A stretch of DNA of 64,000 nt from Ralstonia pickettii (GTDB lineage: Bacteria > Pseudomonadota > Gammaproteobacteria > Burkholderiales > Burkholderiaceae): positions 434,001 through 498,000 of the forward strand of contig NZ_CP066771.1 of the NCBI RefSeq assembly GCF_016466415.2. Reading direction: 5' to 3'. The notes below the pieces were generated by a model. That model worked only from the letters and a program-made list of their open reading frames with translations, was not told the origin of the DNA and searched no databases. Within the stretch, counting starts at the first letter, position 1. The number at the start of each line of letters is the position of its first letter. The position numbers and the translations under genes are program-made. This document shows positions 18,192-26,890 of this stretch, in pieces.

Positions 18192-18647
18192 AGTGTCGCG
18201 GAATAGAAGCTGCCGACGTTAAATGTTGTCACGACTGCGCCCGCTGCACGTTTCGCAAGGCACCATGCGATCCACGTGTGCCGGACCAGTACGTCTGACC
18301 CTCCATGACGTCACCCCCGTAAGCGTTGCAGTGCTTCCCCCCGGTGCGCTGCGATGTGTCTGGCACATGCGACCCTTGGGTGTTTCTGATCCCGTCACAC
18401 TGTTGTGGGAAGCACCGCCGCCCGGACATCATCGTCCGGGCTTTTTTTTTTGCCGATTCACGAATGCTTGTCGCACGGTGTTTAACGGCCTTCACAAATT
18501 AGGACTCTTCTCATGGTTCGTAGCAAACCTCGCCATGAAAATTGCTGCCACGTAACACATGCAACGGAATGCGCCGAACGCGCTTGAATAAGCGCCATCA
18601 ATTCCGCACCCGCCGCGACGCATGTGCGAATTTTCATGGAGTCGAAC
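18192..18647 (+). other. Intergenic region with strong terminator; possible small RNA
   Basis: The 456 bases between lysR and the response regulator contain no convincing protein gene. A strong intrinsic terminator ends at 18451, 260 bases after the lysR stop. The stretch before it has several short hairpins, for example ATGTG-TCTGG-CACAT near 18353. It could be just a long 3' untranslated region, or an independent or 3'-end-derived small RNA. The region from 18452 to 18647 must hold the response-regulator promoter; I could not pick one with confidence. Confidence 0.35.
18420..18451 (+). terminator. Strong rho-independent terminator
   Basis: GCCCGGA/TCCGGGC (18420-18426 with 18435-18441) with an 8-base loop is followed by ten consecutive Ts. 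It ends the transcript coming from lysR or from a small RNA located just before it. Confidence 0.93.
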
Positions 18648-19388
18648 ATGCGTATCGCCTTGCTTGAAGACGATCCCTTCCAAAGCGAAGTCATCGTCCA
18701 GATCCTGTCCCAGTCCGGCCACGACGTGGTGACCTACACCGACGGTGCGACCTTGCTGCGCATGCTGGGCCGATCGTCGTACGACATGCTGATCCTCGAC
18801 TGGCATACGCCTGGCATGCTCGGGATCGACGTACTGAGCGTCGTGCGCAGCCGCCATAAAGAAGTATTGCCGGTGCTCTTTGTCACGGCCGAAGAAGGCG
18901 AGAAAAGCCTTGTGCGCGCCCTCACGCACGGCGCGGATGACTACATCGCCAAGCCGTTCCGCATTGCCGAGCTGCGTGCGCGCGTCGACGCGCTGCTGCG
19001 CCGTGCCTATCCCATTCCGTATGGTCGTCTGCCATTCGCCGTAGGGCCGTACCACTTCAACACGCAGCGCCAACAGATCACCCTGCACGGCGAACCCGTT
19101 ACGCTGACGGGCATCGAGTTCCAGCTGGCGCTGCTGTTGTTCTCGAACGTGGGCCGCACGCTGTCGCGCGACCACATCTTCGGGCAGGTGTGGGGCCGCA
19201 ATTCATCGGAATACACGCGCACGATCGATAGCCATGTGTCGCGCATCCGCATGAAACTGAATATCGAGCCGGTGAACGAGGTGCGCCTGGTGGCGGTGTA
19301 CAAGCACGGCTATCGCGTCGACCATCTCAAACCGGCGGACGACATGAATGCGCTGTCCGAGATGGATATCGCATCGTATGACGCTTAA
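18648..19388 (+). CDS. OmpR-type response regulator (orphan)
   Basis: A 246-residue two-component regulator. The receiver domain has the acidic pair Asp8/Asp9, the phosphoacceptor Asp51 (LILDWHTPG) and Lys102 (AKPF). The C-terminal winged helix ends with the ARxxYRVD-like segment (YKHGYRVDHL). GGAG lies 6 bases before ATG 18648. In-frame ATGs at 18636 and 18624 are less well supported. No histidine kinase gene is adjacent, so its partner must be elsewhere. A terminator follows the stop codon. Confidence 0.9.
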   Translation: MRIALLEDDPFQSEVIVQILSQSGHDVVTYTDGATLLRMLGRSSYDMLILDWHTPGMLGIDVLSVVRSRHKEVLPVLFVTAEEGEKSLVRALTHGADDYIAKPFRIAELRARVDALLRRAYPIPYGRLPFAVGPYHFNTQRQQITLHGEPVTLTGIEFQLALLLFSNVGRTLSRDHIFGQVWGRNSSEYTRTIDSHVSRIRMKLNIEPVNEVRLVAVYKHGYRVDHLKPADDMNALSEMDIASYDA

Positions 19389-19413
19389 GCCCGAGCCCAT
19401 CGGCGCGCAGTGA

Positions 19414-19453
19414 GGGTGCCCCTCCAGCAATGGAATGGGGCGCCCTTATTGTT
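19414..19453 (+). terminator. Terminator of the orphan response regulator gene
   Basis: GGGTGCCCC (19414-19422) pairs with GGGGCGCCC (19437-19445), with one G-U pair and a 14-base loop, followed by a T-rich tail. It lies 26 bases after the response-regulator stop. Confidence 0.8.
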
Positions 19454-19467
19454 ATTCATCGGCTGTT

Positions 19468-19800
19468 ATGCTCGGGGTTTCTCTTTCTCTGGGCGAGGCC
19501 GGCGTGCCGTTTTTCAATCTCAATGCAGAGGCCGAAGCGCTGCCGCGCGCATGGTCGTCTCGCGTGCTGGAGCGTTTTGGTAGCGCCAATTTCAAGGTGC
19601 TGCGCATGGATGGCACGTCGTATCCCAACGAGGTGCACGACTATGCCGAAGGGCTGCTGGTCATCGATGGGCAACTGCGCCTGCGCACCGGCGACGAAGC
19701 GGTGACGGTCTCGCGCGGCGAGCTGTATGTGGTGCCTGCCGGCGTGCCGCACAGCGTAGATGCCGGCAGCGCCGGCACGCTGGTTATTCTGGACGTGTAA
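19468..19800 (+). CDS. Small cupin domain protein
   Basis: A 110-residue single-domain cupin. The motifs are the EVHDYAEGLLVIDGQLRL block (metal-binding His and Glu, conserved Gly) and, later, VVPAGVPHSVDAG with the third ligand His. Such proteins bind a metal and act as small dioxygenases, isomerases or binding proteins; the function is not predictable here. ATG at 19468 is chosen because the alternative at 19435 lies inside the preceding terminator hairpin. No good Shine-Dalgarno is seen for either. It converges with the monooxygenase gene on the other strand, 45 bases away. Confidence 0.72.
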   Translation: MLGVSLSLGEAGVPFFNLNAEAEALPRAWSSRVLERFGSANFKVLRMDGTSYPNEVHDYAEGLLVIDGQLRLRTGDEAVTVSRGELYVVPAGVPHSVDAGSAGTLVILDV

Positions 19801-19845
19801 GCGGAGCGTCTTCCGCCTCTGCAAGCTGCTTGATCCGCTGCAGCA

Positions 19846-21006
19846 TCATCCGGCATCGCGCGCGGGCGGCTCTGCCAAGCTCCGTTTCATCAGCCAGGCG
19901 ACACCGGGTATGCGCAAGCCGGTGGCAAACACCACGTCTCGCATCCAACCGCTGTATTGCGCCTGGAAGCATGGCGTGAGCGCTCGGCTCAGTGTCTGAT
20001 AGGCCTGCACGGTGCGCAGGCGACGGGCGTGGTAGGCGAGCGCGCCATCGGCGGCACCATGGACTTGCACGCATGCCGCTAGTGCGAGTGCATCTTGCGC
20101 GGCCAGCGTGGTCCCCAGGCCGAGTTGCGGGCTCATGGCGTGCGCGGCATCGCCGATGATGCAGTAGGGCGGTTTGGCCAACGCGCGCGGCCATGTGTGT
20201 CGATAGACGGCAAACGGCATATCGTCGTGCGAGCCGATCTGCTCGACCATGGGCGCGGCTTGCGGCCATAGGCTGAGGACATGCGCCTTCCACTGTGTGA
20301 TGTCGGTCTGGCGCCAGGCATCGACGGCATCGCTGGGCAGGCTCCAGAACATCGATAGGCGCGTGCGGCTGCCATCCACGTCGGTGGGTAGCAGGCCCAT
20401 CATCTCGCGCGTGCCGCGAAAGCGCTGCTGCAGCACGCGCGGGTTCCAGCCCTCCACCCATCCTTGGAACCACAGCGTGCCCCATCGATAGGTACTTGAC
20501 GGGCCGGCCAGGCCTGCGGACTCACGCAGGGCTGACGCCGCGCCATCGGCAATTACAAACAGATCGAAGACTGATTCGCCCTGCGTGTGCACGACTTGCG
20601 CGCGTGGTCCATCAACAAGCAACTGCTGGATCGCGCAACCAAAGTGGAATGTTGCGCCCGCATGCAAGGCGGCGTCGTACAGCATGGACGACAGCGCATG
20701 CCGCGTGACGGCGCGGCCGGGCGTCTCGGCGTAGTCAATGTCGAGCAGACGCCAGCCGCGATGGCTCAGGCCGATCAGTCGATCGATCGGCGCGCCGATG
20801 CCCTCAAGCTCGCGGCCCACACCGAGCGCTTCCAGCGCGCGGATGCCCTGCGGCTGGATCAGCAGGCCCGCGCCCATGGCGGTCAACTGCGGGTGCTTTT
20901 CGAAAACGTGCACGTCGTGCCCCTGGCGGGCAAACGCGATGGCGGCGGCGAGGCCGGCGTTACCGGCGCCGGCAATGCCGATGGACAGCGGGCGGGGTGC
21001 GGTCAT
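19846..21006 (-). CDS. FAD-dependent aromatic-hydroxylase-type monooxygenase
   Basis: A 386-residue class A flavoprotein monooxygenase. GAGNAG at residues 13-18 is the FAD-binding Rossmann motif; GDAAHAMSPQLGLGTTLAAQDA carries the conserved GD and second FAD site. Related enzymes hydroxylate aromatic acids or heteroaromatics using NAD(P)H and oxygen. The frame is open further upstream, but ATG at 21006 directly precedes the Rossmann fold; the Shine-Dalgarno is weak. A LysR gene is divergent, 121 bases away, and may regulate it. The substrate is unknown. Confidence 0.85.
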   Translation of the reverse strand: MTAPRPLSIGIAGAGNAGLAAAIAFARQGHDVHVFEKHPQLTAMGAGLLIQPQGIRALEALGVGRELEGIGAPIDRLIGLSHRGWRLLDIDYAETPGRAVTRHALSSMLYDAALHAGATFHFGCAIQQLLVDGPRAQVVHTQGESVFDLFVIADGAASALRESAGLAGPSSTYRWGTLWFQGWVEGWNPRVLQQRFRGTREMMGLLPTDVDGSRTRLSMFWSLPSDAVDAWRQTDITQWKAHVLSLWPQAAPMVEQIGSHDDMPFAVYRHTWPRALAKPPYCIIGDAAHAMSPQLGLGTTLAAQDALALAACVQVHGAADGALAYHARRLRTVQAYQTLSRALTPCFQAQYSGWMRDVVFATGLRIPGVAWLMKRSLAEPPARDAG

Positions 21007-21127
21007 GAAGGCGTGGCGGATCCTTTGCTCAAGATGATAACGATACGGCACGCACGTGAAGGCTGTTCGCGCAGGCTGCGGAGATAATGCGCAGACCTCC
21101 CGCCCACCCCACAAGACCGGACGCGCC

Positions 21128-22051
21128 ATGCAGATCAAATGGCTGGAAGACTTCAAGGAACTGGCCAAGACGCGCAGCTTCAGCCGCGCCGCCGAGAACC
21201 GCAACGTCACGCACCCCGCATTCGGCCGCCGGATCAAGGCACTGGAGGAATGGGTGGGCACCGCACTGGTCGAGCGCAGCGAGCATCCCGTCACGCTTAC
21301 CGCGGCAGGGCGCTTGTTTCTGGATGCGGCCGCCAATGCCGTCGACGGCCTGAACGATGCGCGCTTGCTGCTGCGGGAGGCGCAACTGCCCGTGGCGCTC
21401 AGGATCGGCACCGGGCGCACGCTGGCGCGCACGTTCGTCCCCGGCTGGTACGAAACGCTGGCGCGTCAGCGCGGTGTGTTTCCGCTTAGCGTGACGACGG
21501 GTGGCACGCAGGAAGGCGTGCTGGCCCTTGCCGATGGCACGGTCGATTTGCTGATCGCCTACGCCAGCCCACAGGCCGATGCGCTGCTCGATCCGCGCAA
21601 GTACGACCATTGCCTGCTGGGCAGCGAGACGCTCGTGCCGGTGAGTGCGCCCGACAAGCGCGGCCGCCCGCGCTTCACGCTGCCGGGCTCGGCTGCCGCA
21701 CCGCTTCCATGGCTGGCCTTTGCGCGTGGGCTGACATTGCGGCAGATGCTCGACAGCCATCTGGCTGCCGCCGATCGGAAGGCGCATCTGCAGCCCGTGT
21801 TCCAGGCGGATTTTTACGAAGCGGTGGAAGAGATGGCCCTGCGCGGATTCGGCATGGCGTGGCTGCCGTATCGCCTGGCCAGGCCGCACCTGAACGCGGG
21901 TGAACTGCGCCCCGCTGGTGACGACGCCTGGCACATCCACGTCAACATCCGCATGATGCGCGTGCGCAGCAACCAGAGCGCGCTGCTCGACGAGGTGTGG
22001 CAACGGGCGGTCGACAACGCCAGCGGTAACGGCCGTAACGATCTCACCTGA
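21128..22051 (+). CDS. LysR family transcriptional regulator
   Basis: A 307-residue LysR protein starting MQIKWLEDFKELAKTRSFS, with the winged helix in the first 60 residues and an effector domain after it. The family start fits ATG at 21128; upstream in-frame codons to 21056 add unrelated residues. It is divergent from the flavin monooxygenase gene and lies 139 bases upstream of a transporter and an M14 enzyme in the same direction. Either could be its target. The RxLxxAA-type block VTLTAAGRLFLDAA is visible. Confidence 0.88.
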   Translation: MQIKWLEDFKELAKTRSFSRAAENRNVTHPAFGRRIKALEEWVGTALVERSEHPVTLTAAGRLFLDAAANAVDGLNDARLLLREAQLPVALRIGTGRTLARTFVPGWYETLARQRGVFPLSVTTGGTQEGVLALADGTVDLLIAYASPQADALLDPRKYDHCLLGSETLVPVSAPDKRGRPRFTLPGSAAAPLPWLAFARGLTLRQMLDSHLAAADRKAHLQPVFQADFYEAVEEMALRGFGMAWLPYRLARPHLNAGELRPAGDDAWHIHVNIRMMRVRSNQSALLDEVWQRAVDNASGNGRNDLT

Positions 22052-22190
22052 GGCGCGTCGCAAAAAGCCCAACCTTGTGCCGAAACGGCACAAGCCGCCT
22101 CGGCGCGGCACCTAGACTCCTCCGCAACCTTCGCCCGCCAGCGCCGTTCGGCAAAACAGGCGGATCGGCACAGACCACGGGGAGACAACC

Positions 22191-23525
22191 ATGCCAGCCC
22201 ACACCCTCAACGCGAGCAGCGCAGGCGCGCGCGCCGCCGACGCACATCGACATCCCGCACCCTGGCGAGCCGTTCTGGCCGCCAGCGTCGGTAACGCGCT
22301 CGAATACTACGATTTGCTGATCTACGGCTATTTCGCCATCACCATCGGCAAGCTGTTCTTCCCCACGGGCGATGCGTGGAGTTCGCTGATGCTCTCCGTC
22401 GGGACGTTTGGCGTGTCGTTCATCATGCGCCCGCTCGGCTCGATGGTGCTTGGCAGTTATGCAGACCGCGTGGGGCGCAAGGCCGCGCTGACCTGGTCGA
22501 TCCTGCTGATGATGCTGGGCACGGCGATGATCGCGTTTGCACCGACCTACGCGTCGATCGGTCTGTGGTCGCCGGCCATCGTGATCGTGGCGCGACTGCT
22601 GCAGGGCTTTTCGGCCGGCGGAGAATTTGGGTCGGCCACGGCGTTCATGATCGAACACGCCAACGGCAAGCGCATGGGCTACAACGCGAGCTGGCAGGCC
22701 GCCACGCAGGGTCTTGCCACATTGCTGGCAGCGGGCTTGAGCGCGTGGATCACCTACGCGCTGCCCACCGCGCAGGTGGAGTCATGGGGCTGGCGCGTGG
22801 CGTTTCTGTTCGGCTTGCTGATCGGCCCGATTGGCGTCTACATCCGCCGCCATACGCCTGAAACGCCGGAGTTTTTAACCATGCAGGCGGAAGCGCCGGC
22901 TGCGCTGCAAGCGCGCTCGCCGCTGCGTGACACGCTCACGCAAGGTTTGCCAGGGCTGCTGCTGGGCGCGGGCGTGGTCGTGGCTGTCACCGCATTCAAC
23001 TACGTGCAGAAGGTCTATATGCCGACCTATGCCATCAATCAACTCCACATCGCGACCAGTGCGTCGCTTGTCTGCCCGATGATCACGGGCGCGATGCTGA
23101 TGGTGATGGCACCGGCGTTCGGCCTGATGGCGGATCGTTTCGGCAGCATCCGCGTGGTGTCGATTGCGATGGTGGTGATTGCGCTGTCGACGTATCCGAT
23201 GTTTGCCACGCTGGTCGCACAACCGACGTTCTGGACGTTGCTGGTCATGCAGGCGATTGTGGGCGTGCTGTTGGCCGCCATCCTGGCGCCGCTGCCTGCG
23301 CTGCTCGCCGATATCTTTCCGACGCGTACGCGCGGCACGGGCCTGGCGCTGAGCTACAACCTGTCGGTGACGATCTTCGGCGGTTTCTCACCGCTGATCG
23401 TCACCTGGCTGATCGGTGTCACGCACATCAAGACGTCGCCAAGTTTCTATGTGTTTGCGACCACGCTGATCAGCCTGGCCTCGCTGTGGATGCTGCGCGG
23501 GCACGCGCGAGCGCACTTAACCTGA
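22191..23525 (+). CDS. MHS-family MFS transporter (dicarboxylate/citrate or osmolyte type)
   Basis: A 444-residue, 12-helix major facilitator. The motifs GNALEYYDLLIYGYF in helix 1, SYADRVGRKAAL between helices 2 and 3, and RLLQGFSAGGEFGSA in helix 4 mark the metabolite:H+ symporter (MHS) family, which includes ShiA, KgtP, CitA and ProP. It is followed after 31 bases by a succinylglutamate desuccinylase/aspartoacylase-like gene in the same direction. The likely job is therefore uptake of an N-acyl amino acid or other organic acid that the enzyme then processes. This is inference from context. Confidence 0.87.
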   Translation: MPAHTLNASSAGARAADAHRHPAPWRAVLAASVGNALEYYDLLIYGYFAITIGKLFFPTGDAWSSLMLSVGTFGVSFIMRPLGSMVLGSYADRVGRKAALTWSILLMMLGTAMIAFAPTYASIGLWSPAIVIVARLLQGFSAGGEFGSATAFMIEHANGKRMGYNASWQAATQGLATLLAAGLSAWITYALPTAQVESWGWRVAFLFGLLIGPIGVYIRRHTPETPEFLTMQAEAPAALQARSPLRDTLTQGLPGLLLGAGVVVAVTAFNYVQKVYMPTYAINQLHIATSASLVCPMITGAMLMVMAPAFGLMADRFGSIRVVSIAMVVIALSTYPMFATLVAQPTFWTLLVMQAIVGVLLAAILAPLPALLADIFPTRTRGTGLALSYNLSVTIFGGFSPLIVTWLIGVTHIKTSPSFYVFATTLISLASLWMLRGHARAHLT

Positions 23526-23556
23526 ACAGACTTCTCGTCACACCGAAGGATTTCGC

Positions 23557-24543
23557 ATGATGACCCTGGAGGCGCTGCGCGCCACGCTGCCGGTCTACCC
23601 GATCGAGTTGCACAAGCCTGATATCCGCCGTTGGAAGACCGGCACACACGGCATTGACTACGTCCATACGTCCGACAGCGGCGTGCCGGGCCCGCACGTC
23701 ATGATCAACGCGCTCACGCATGGCAATGAGCTGTGCGGCGCGATTGCGGTGGATGCGCTGCTGGCGGCCGGCGTGCGCCCGGCACGTGGCCGGCTCACGC
23801 TGTCATTTGCCAACGTCGAGGCGTATGAGCGCTTCGATATCAACGACCCGGATGCCACGCGCTTCATCGACGAAGACCTGAATCGCGTGTGGTCTGCAGA
23901 CAAGCTTGGTAGCCCCGGCAACTCGCTGGAACTGCGCCGCGCGCGTGAGCTGCGGCCAGTGATCGACACGGTCGATTACCTGCTCGATATTCACTCGATG
24001 CATGAGAAGGCCGAGCCGCTGATGCTGACCGGACCGCACGCCAAAGGCGTCGCATTGGGCCGCCTCGTTGGTGCGGCTTCGCATCTGATGATCGATGCCG
24101 GCCATGCTGCCGGTCGCCGCTTGCGCGACTACGGCGGCTTCGGCGATGCCGCCAGCCCGAAGAACGCGCTGCTGATCGAATGCGGTCAGCACTTCGAGCG
24201 CGTGAGCCGCGATGTGGCGCTGGATGCGTGTGCGCGATTTCTACTGGCGCTGGGTACCGTCGATGCATCCGCAGTATCGGACTGGCTGGCCATGGCGCCT
24301 GCGCTGGACGTGCGTTGCATTCGCGTGACGGACCCTGTGGTCGCCCGATCCACGGCGTTCCGTTTTGCGGACGACTATCGCGGCATGGAGATCATCGCGC
24401 GCGCCGGCACCGTCATCGCCACCGATGGAGCGCTGCAAATCGTCACGCCGTACGACAACTGCGTGCTGCTGCAGCCATCGCTGCGGCATCTGGCCCCCGG
24501 CGTGACCGTGGTTCGACTGGGCAGGCTGGAAGGATCGGCCTAA
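23557..24543 (+). CDS. Succinylglutamate desuccinylase/aspartoacylase family protein (M14)
   Basis: A 328-residue zinc enzyme. His55 and Glu58 (HGNEL) and His146 (LDIHSM) are the zinc ligands; Glu208 (LLIECGQH) is the probable general base. The family deacylates N-acyl amino acids (aspartoacylase, AstE) or related amides. It sits 31 bases behind an MHS transporter, suggesting an uptake-and-hydrolysis pair. The last 4 bases overlap the stop of the convergent TetR gene. It is not in an arginine succinyltransferase (ast) operon, so AstE itself is unlikely. Confidence 0.85.
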   Translation: MMTLEALRATLPVYPIELHKPDIRRWKTGTHGIDYVHTSDSGVPGPHVMINALTHGNELCGAIAVDALLAAGVRPARGRLTLSFANVEAYERFDINDPDATRFIDEDLNRVWSADKLGSPGNSLELRRARELRPVIDTVDYLLDIHSMHEKAEPLMLTGPHAKGVALGRLVGAASHLMIDAGHAAGRRLRDYGGFGDAASPKNALLIECGQHFERVSRDVALDACARFLLALGTVDASAVSDWLAMAPALDVRCIRVTDPVVARSTAFRFADDYRGMEIIARAGTVIATDGALQIVTPYDNCVLLQPSLRHLAPGVTVVRLGRLEGSA

Positions 24544-25208
24544 TCGCCCAGCATGGCGCGCAACGTGCCGAGCACGACTTGCCGGCAGTTGCGCACCATT
24601 TTCTCTTCAGGATCTCGATAGCCGGTCAGAAGCCACGCCGCCCCCACGTTGGTCAGGGCACCCACGAGTGCCAACCCGAGGATGCGTTGGTCGGCGCGCA
24701 GTTCGGCGTCGTCCTCAAGGGGGGCGCCGGGCAGTTCGGCATTCGCCATGATCTGCTTGCCGAACTCCAGCAGGTTGCGCTGGTAGGTCGCGTCGGTCTC
24801 CGGGCTCACGCCCATCACTTCCAGCAGCAGTACGCGCGCCGCGCACGGGTCACGCAAGAACGCGAAAAACGCGTGCAGGCCGGCGTCGACACGCGCTTCC
24901 AGCGTATTGCCAGCGGCGGCGGTGGCCTCTGAAACCTGCGCGCGCAAGTCTTCGGCATGTTGCTGGTAGGTCGCGCGGAGCAGGGCTTCGGTGCTGTCGA
25001 ACGCGGCGTAAAAGTACCGGTCGTTGAGCTTCGCTTCCTGACAGATCGCGCGCACGGTGGCCTTGCGAAAGCCCACCGTGCCGAACACGCGCGTCCCAGC
25101 GCGAATGAGTGCATCGCGGCGTTCTGCCGCGCGTGCCTCCGGCGCCACACCGCCATACGGGCGGCCTTTCTTCGCGGGCGCGTGTGCTGTTTCAAGTGTT
25201 TTCTCCAT
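24540..25208 (-). CDS. TetR family transcriptional regulator
   Basis: A 222-residue TetR regulator. The DNA-binding domain covers about residues 30-75 (ATVRAICQEAKLNDRYFYAAFDSTEAL). The N-terminal 28 residues are a basic extension. The gene is divergent from a Baeyer-Villiger-type monooxygenase gene, and a large inverted repeat lies in the 108-base gap, strongly suggesting that it represses the monooxygenase-hydrolase operon and itself until an inducer binds. The 3' end overlaps the convergent M14 gene by 4 bases. Confidence 0.9.
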   Translation of the reverse strand: MEKTLETAHAPAKKGRPYGGVAPEARAAERRDALIRAGTRVFGTVGFRKATVRAICQEAKLNDRYFYAAFDSTEALLRATYQQHAEDLRAQVSEATAAAGNTLEARVDAGLHAFFAFLRDPCAARVLLLEVMGVSPETDATYQRNLLEFGKQIMANAELPGAPLEDDAELRADQRILGLALVGALTNVGAAWLLTGYRDPEEKMVRNCRQVVLGTLRAMLGD

Positions 25209-25237
25209 TTCGCTATTTGACGTCAGGACGCTCGAAA

Positions 25238-25270
25238 ATTAAAGTGGTGACGAATCACACCACATTTAAT
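25238..25270. promoter_or_regulatory. Large palindrome, probable TetR operator
   Basis: The left arm ATTAAAGTGGTG (25238-25249) and right arm CACCACATTTAAT (25258-25270) are reverse complements except for one extra base, around an 8-base centre. The GTGGTG/CACCAC core is exact. It sits between the divergent TetR and monooxygenase genes, about 30 bases from the TetR start and 47 from the other. Confidence 0.75.
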
Positions 25271-25316
25271 GCGAAATTTGCCGATCCCGCCCCCGGGGCT
25301 GCAACCAGGAGACCGC

Positions 25317-26867
25317 ATGGACACGACGATGGAGCGAAGCGCCAACCCGGGCGTGCCCCGCAATCGGGCAGCCGCACCGGATACCGACGTCGACGTGCTG
25401 ATCGTCGGTGCGGGCCTCTCGGGCATTGGCGCGGCGTATCACCTGCGCGAGCGCTGCCCGTCGGCGCGTTTCACCATCCTCGAAGGGCGCGAAGCCATCG
25501 GCGGCACGTGGGACTTGTTCCGCTATCCGGGCATCCGCTCCGATTCCGACATGTTCACGCTCGGCTACAGCTTCCGACCGTGGCACAGCAGCAAGGCCAT
25601 CTCCGACGGTCAGACGATCCTCGATTACATCCGAGACACCGCGCGGGTGTTCGGCATCGACAAATCCATCCGTTTCCGCCACAAGGTGACAGGTGCGAGC
25701 TGGGATTCCGCCGCCGCGCGCTGGACCGTGCAGGCGCTGCGCAGCGATGGCACGCGCGAGGAACCGGTGCAGTTCACCTGCAAGTTCCTCTACATGTGCA
25801 GCGGCTATTACGACTACGAAGAGGGCCACGCCCCGACGTGGCCCGAGATGGACAGGTTCCAGGGCCGCATCGTCCATCCGCAGCATTGGCCGAACGATCT
25901 TTCGTATGCGGGAAAGCGTGTGGTGGTGATCGGTAGCGGGGCCACGGCCGTCACGCTTGTGCCCGCGATGGCGGGGGCCGCGCAGCACGTGACGATGCTG
26001 CAGCGCTCGCCTACGTACATCGTCTCGCGGCCGGAACGGGATGCCGTGGCCAACACGTTGCGTCGCTGGCTGCCGTCCGGTCTCGCTCACCGGCTGGTGC
26101 GCACGAAGAACGTGCTGCTGACGATGTACTTCTACAGCCTCGCGCGTCGCAAGCCGAAGGCATTCAAAGACTTCATCATCCGCATGGCCGGCAAGCAGAT
26201 CGGCCCCGGGTTCGACGTGCGCAAACACCTCACGCCGCGCTATAACCCGTGGGACCAGCGCCTGTGCCTCGTGCCGGACGGCGATCTGTTCAAGACGATC
26301 CGCGCGGGCAAGGCGTCGATTGCGACCGACGAAATCGAACGCTTCACCGCCACCGGCCTGCAGCTCAAGAGCGGCGAGCATCTTGATGCCGACGTGATCG
26401 TCACGGCCACGGGGCTCAAGCTGAAGGTATTGGGCGGGGCGGCCATCACCGTCGACGGACGTGCCGTGAATCTGGCAGAAACCGTGTCGTACAAGGGGAT
26501 GATGTACAGCGGCGTGCCGAACCTGGCGTCGTCATTCGGCTATACGAATGCATCGTGGACGCTCAAGGCTGAGTTGATCGCGCAGTACGTCTGCCGGCTG
26601 CTCAACCACATGCAGTCCAACGGCTTCGATACCTGCGTGCCGCGTCTCGATGACGAAGCCATGAGCCGCGAGCCCGCCGTCGATCTGACGTCAGGCTACA
26701 TCCAGCGCGCGTCGGCCATCCTGCCCAAGCAGGGCGACAAGCAGCCGTGGAAGTCATATCAGAACTACGCGCGCGATCTGATGATGCTCAAGTTCGGCAC
26801 ACTGGCCGACAGTGCCATGCAGTTCGAACGCCGTGCCCAGCCGATCGGCGCGGCGCAGCCCACCTAA
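25317..26867 (+). CDS. Flavin-containing Baeyer-Villiger-type monooxygenase (AlmA/EthA-like)
   Basis: A 516-residue flavoprotein. FAD motif GAGLSGIG at 31-38, GGTWDLFRYPG at 62-72, the Baeyer-Villiger fingerprint F181-x-G-xxx-H-xxx-W191 followed by P, and the NADPH motif GSGAT at 206-210. Members oxidise ketones to esters or hydroxylate long-chain alkanes (AlmA), and EthA-type enzymes oxidise thioamides. AGGAGA stands 5 bases before ATG 25317; upstream in-frame codons overlap the operator. The next gene encodes an alpha/beta hydrolase that could cleave the ester product. Regulation is probably by the divergent TetR. Confidence 0.9.
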   Translation: MDTTMERSANPGVPRNRAAAPDTDVDVLIVGAGLSGIGAAYHLRERCPSARFTILEGREAIGGTWDLFRYPGIRSDSDMFTLGYSFRPWHSSKAISDGQTILDYIRDTARVFGIDKSIRFRHKVTGASWDSAAARWTVQALRSDGTREEPVQFTCKFLYMCSGYYDYEEGHAPTWPEMDRFQGRIVHPQHWPNDLSYAGKRVVVIGSGATAVTLVPAMAGAAQHVTMLQRSPTYIVSRPERDAVANTLRRWLPSGLAHRLVRTKNVLLTMYFYSLARRKPKAFKDFIIRMAGKQIGPGFDVRKHLTPRYNPWDQRLCLVPDGDLFKTIRAGKASIATDEIERFTATGLQLKSGEHLDADVIVTATGLKLKVLGGAAITVDGRAVNLAETVSYKGMMYSGVPNLASSFGYTNASWTLKAELIAQYVCRLLNHMQSNGFDTCVPRLDDEAMSREPAVDLTSGYIQRASAILPKQGDKQPWKSYQNYARDLMMLKFGTLADSAMQFERRAQPIGAAQPT

Positions 26868-26890
26868 CCGCCTCCCGCTTTGGGGACACT

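Noticed and set aside
19430-19470. ATG 19435 as start of the small cupin gene
   Set aside because: It lies within the terminator hairpin of the preceding response regulator gene; ATG 19468 is preferred.
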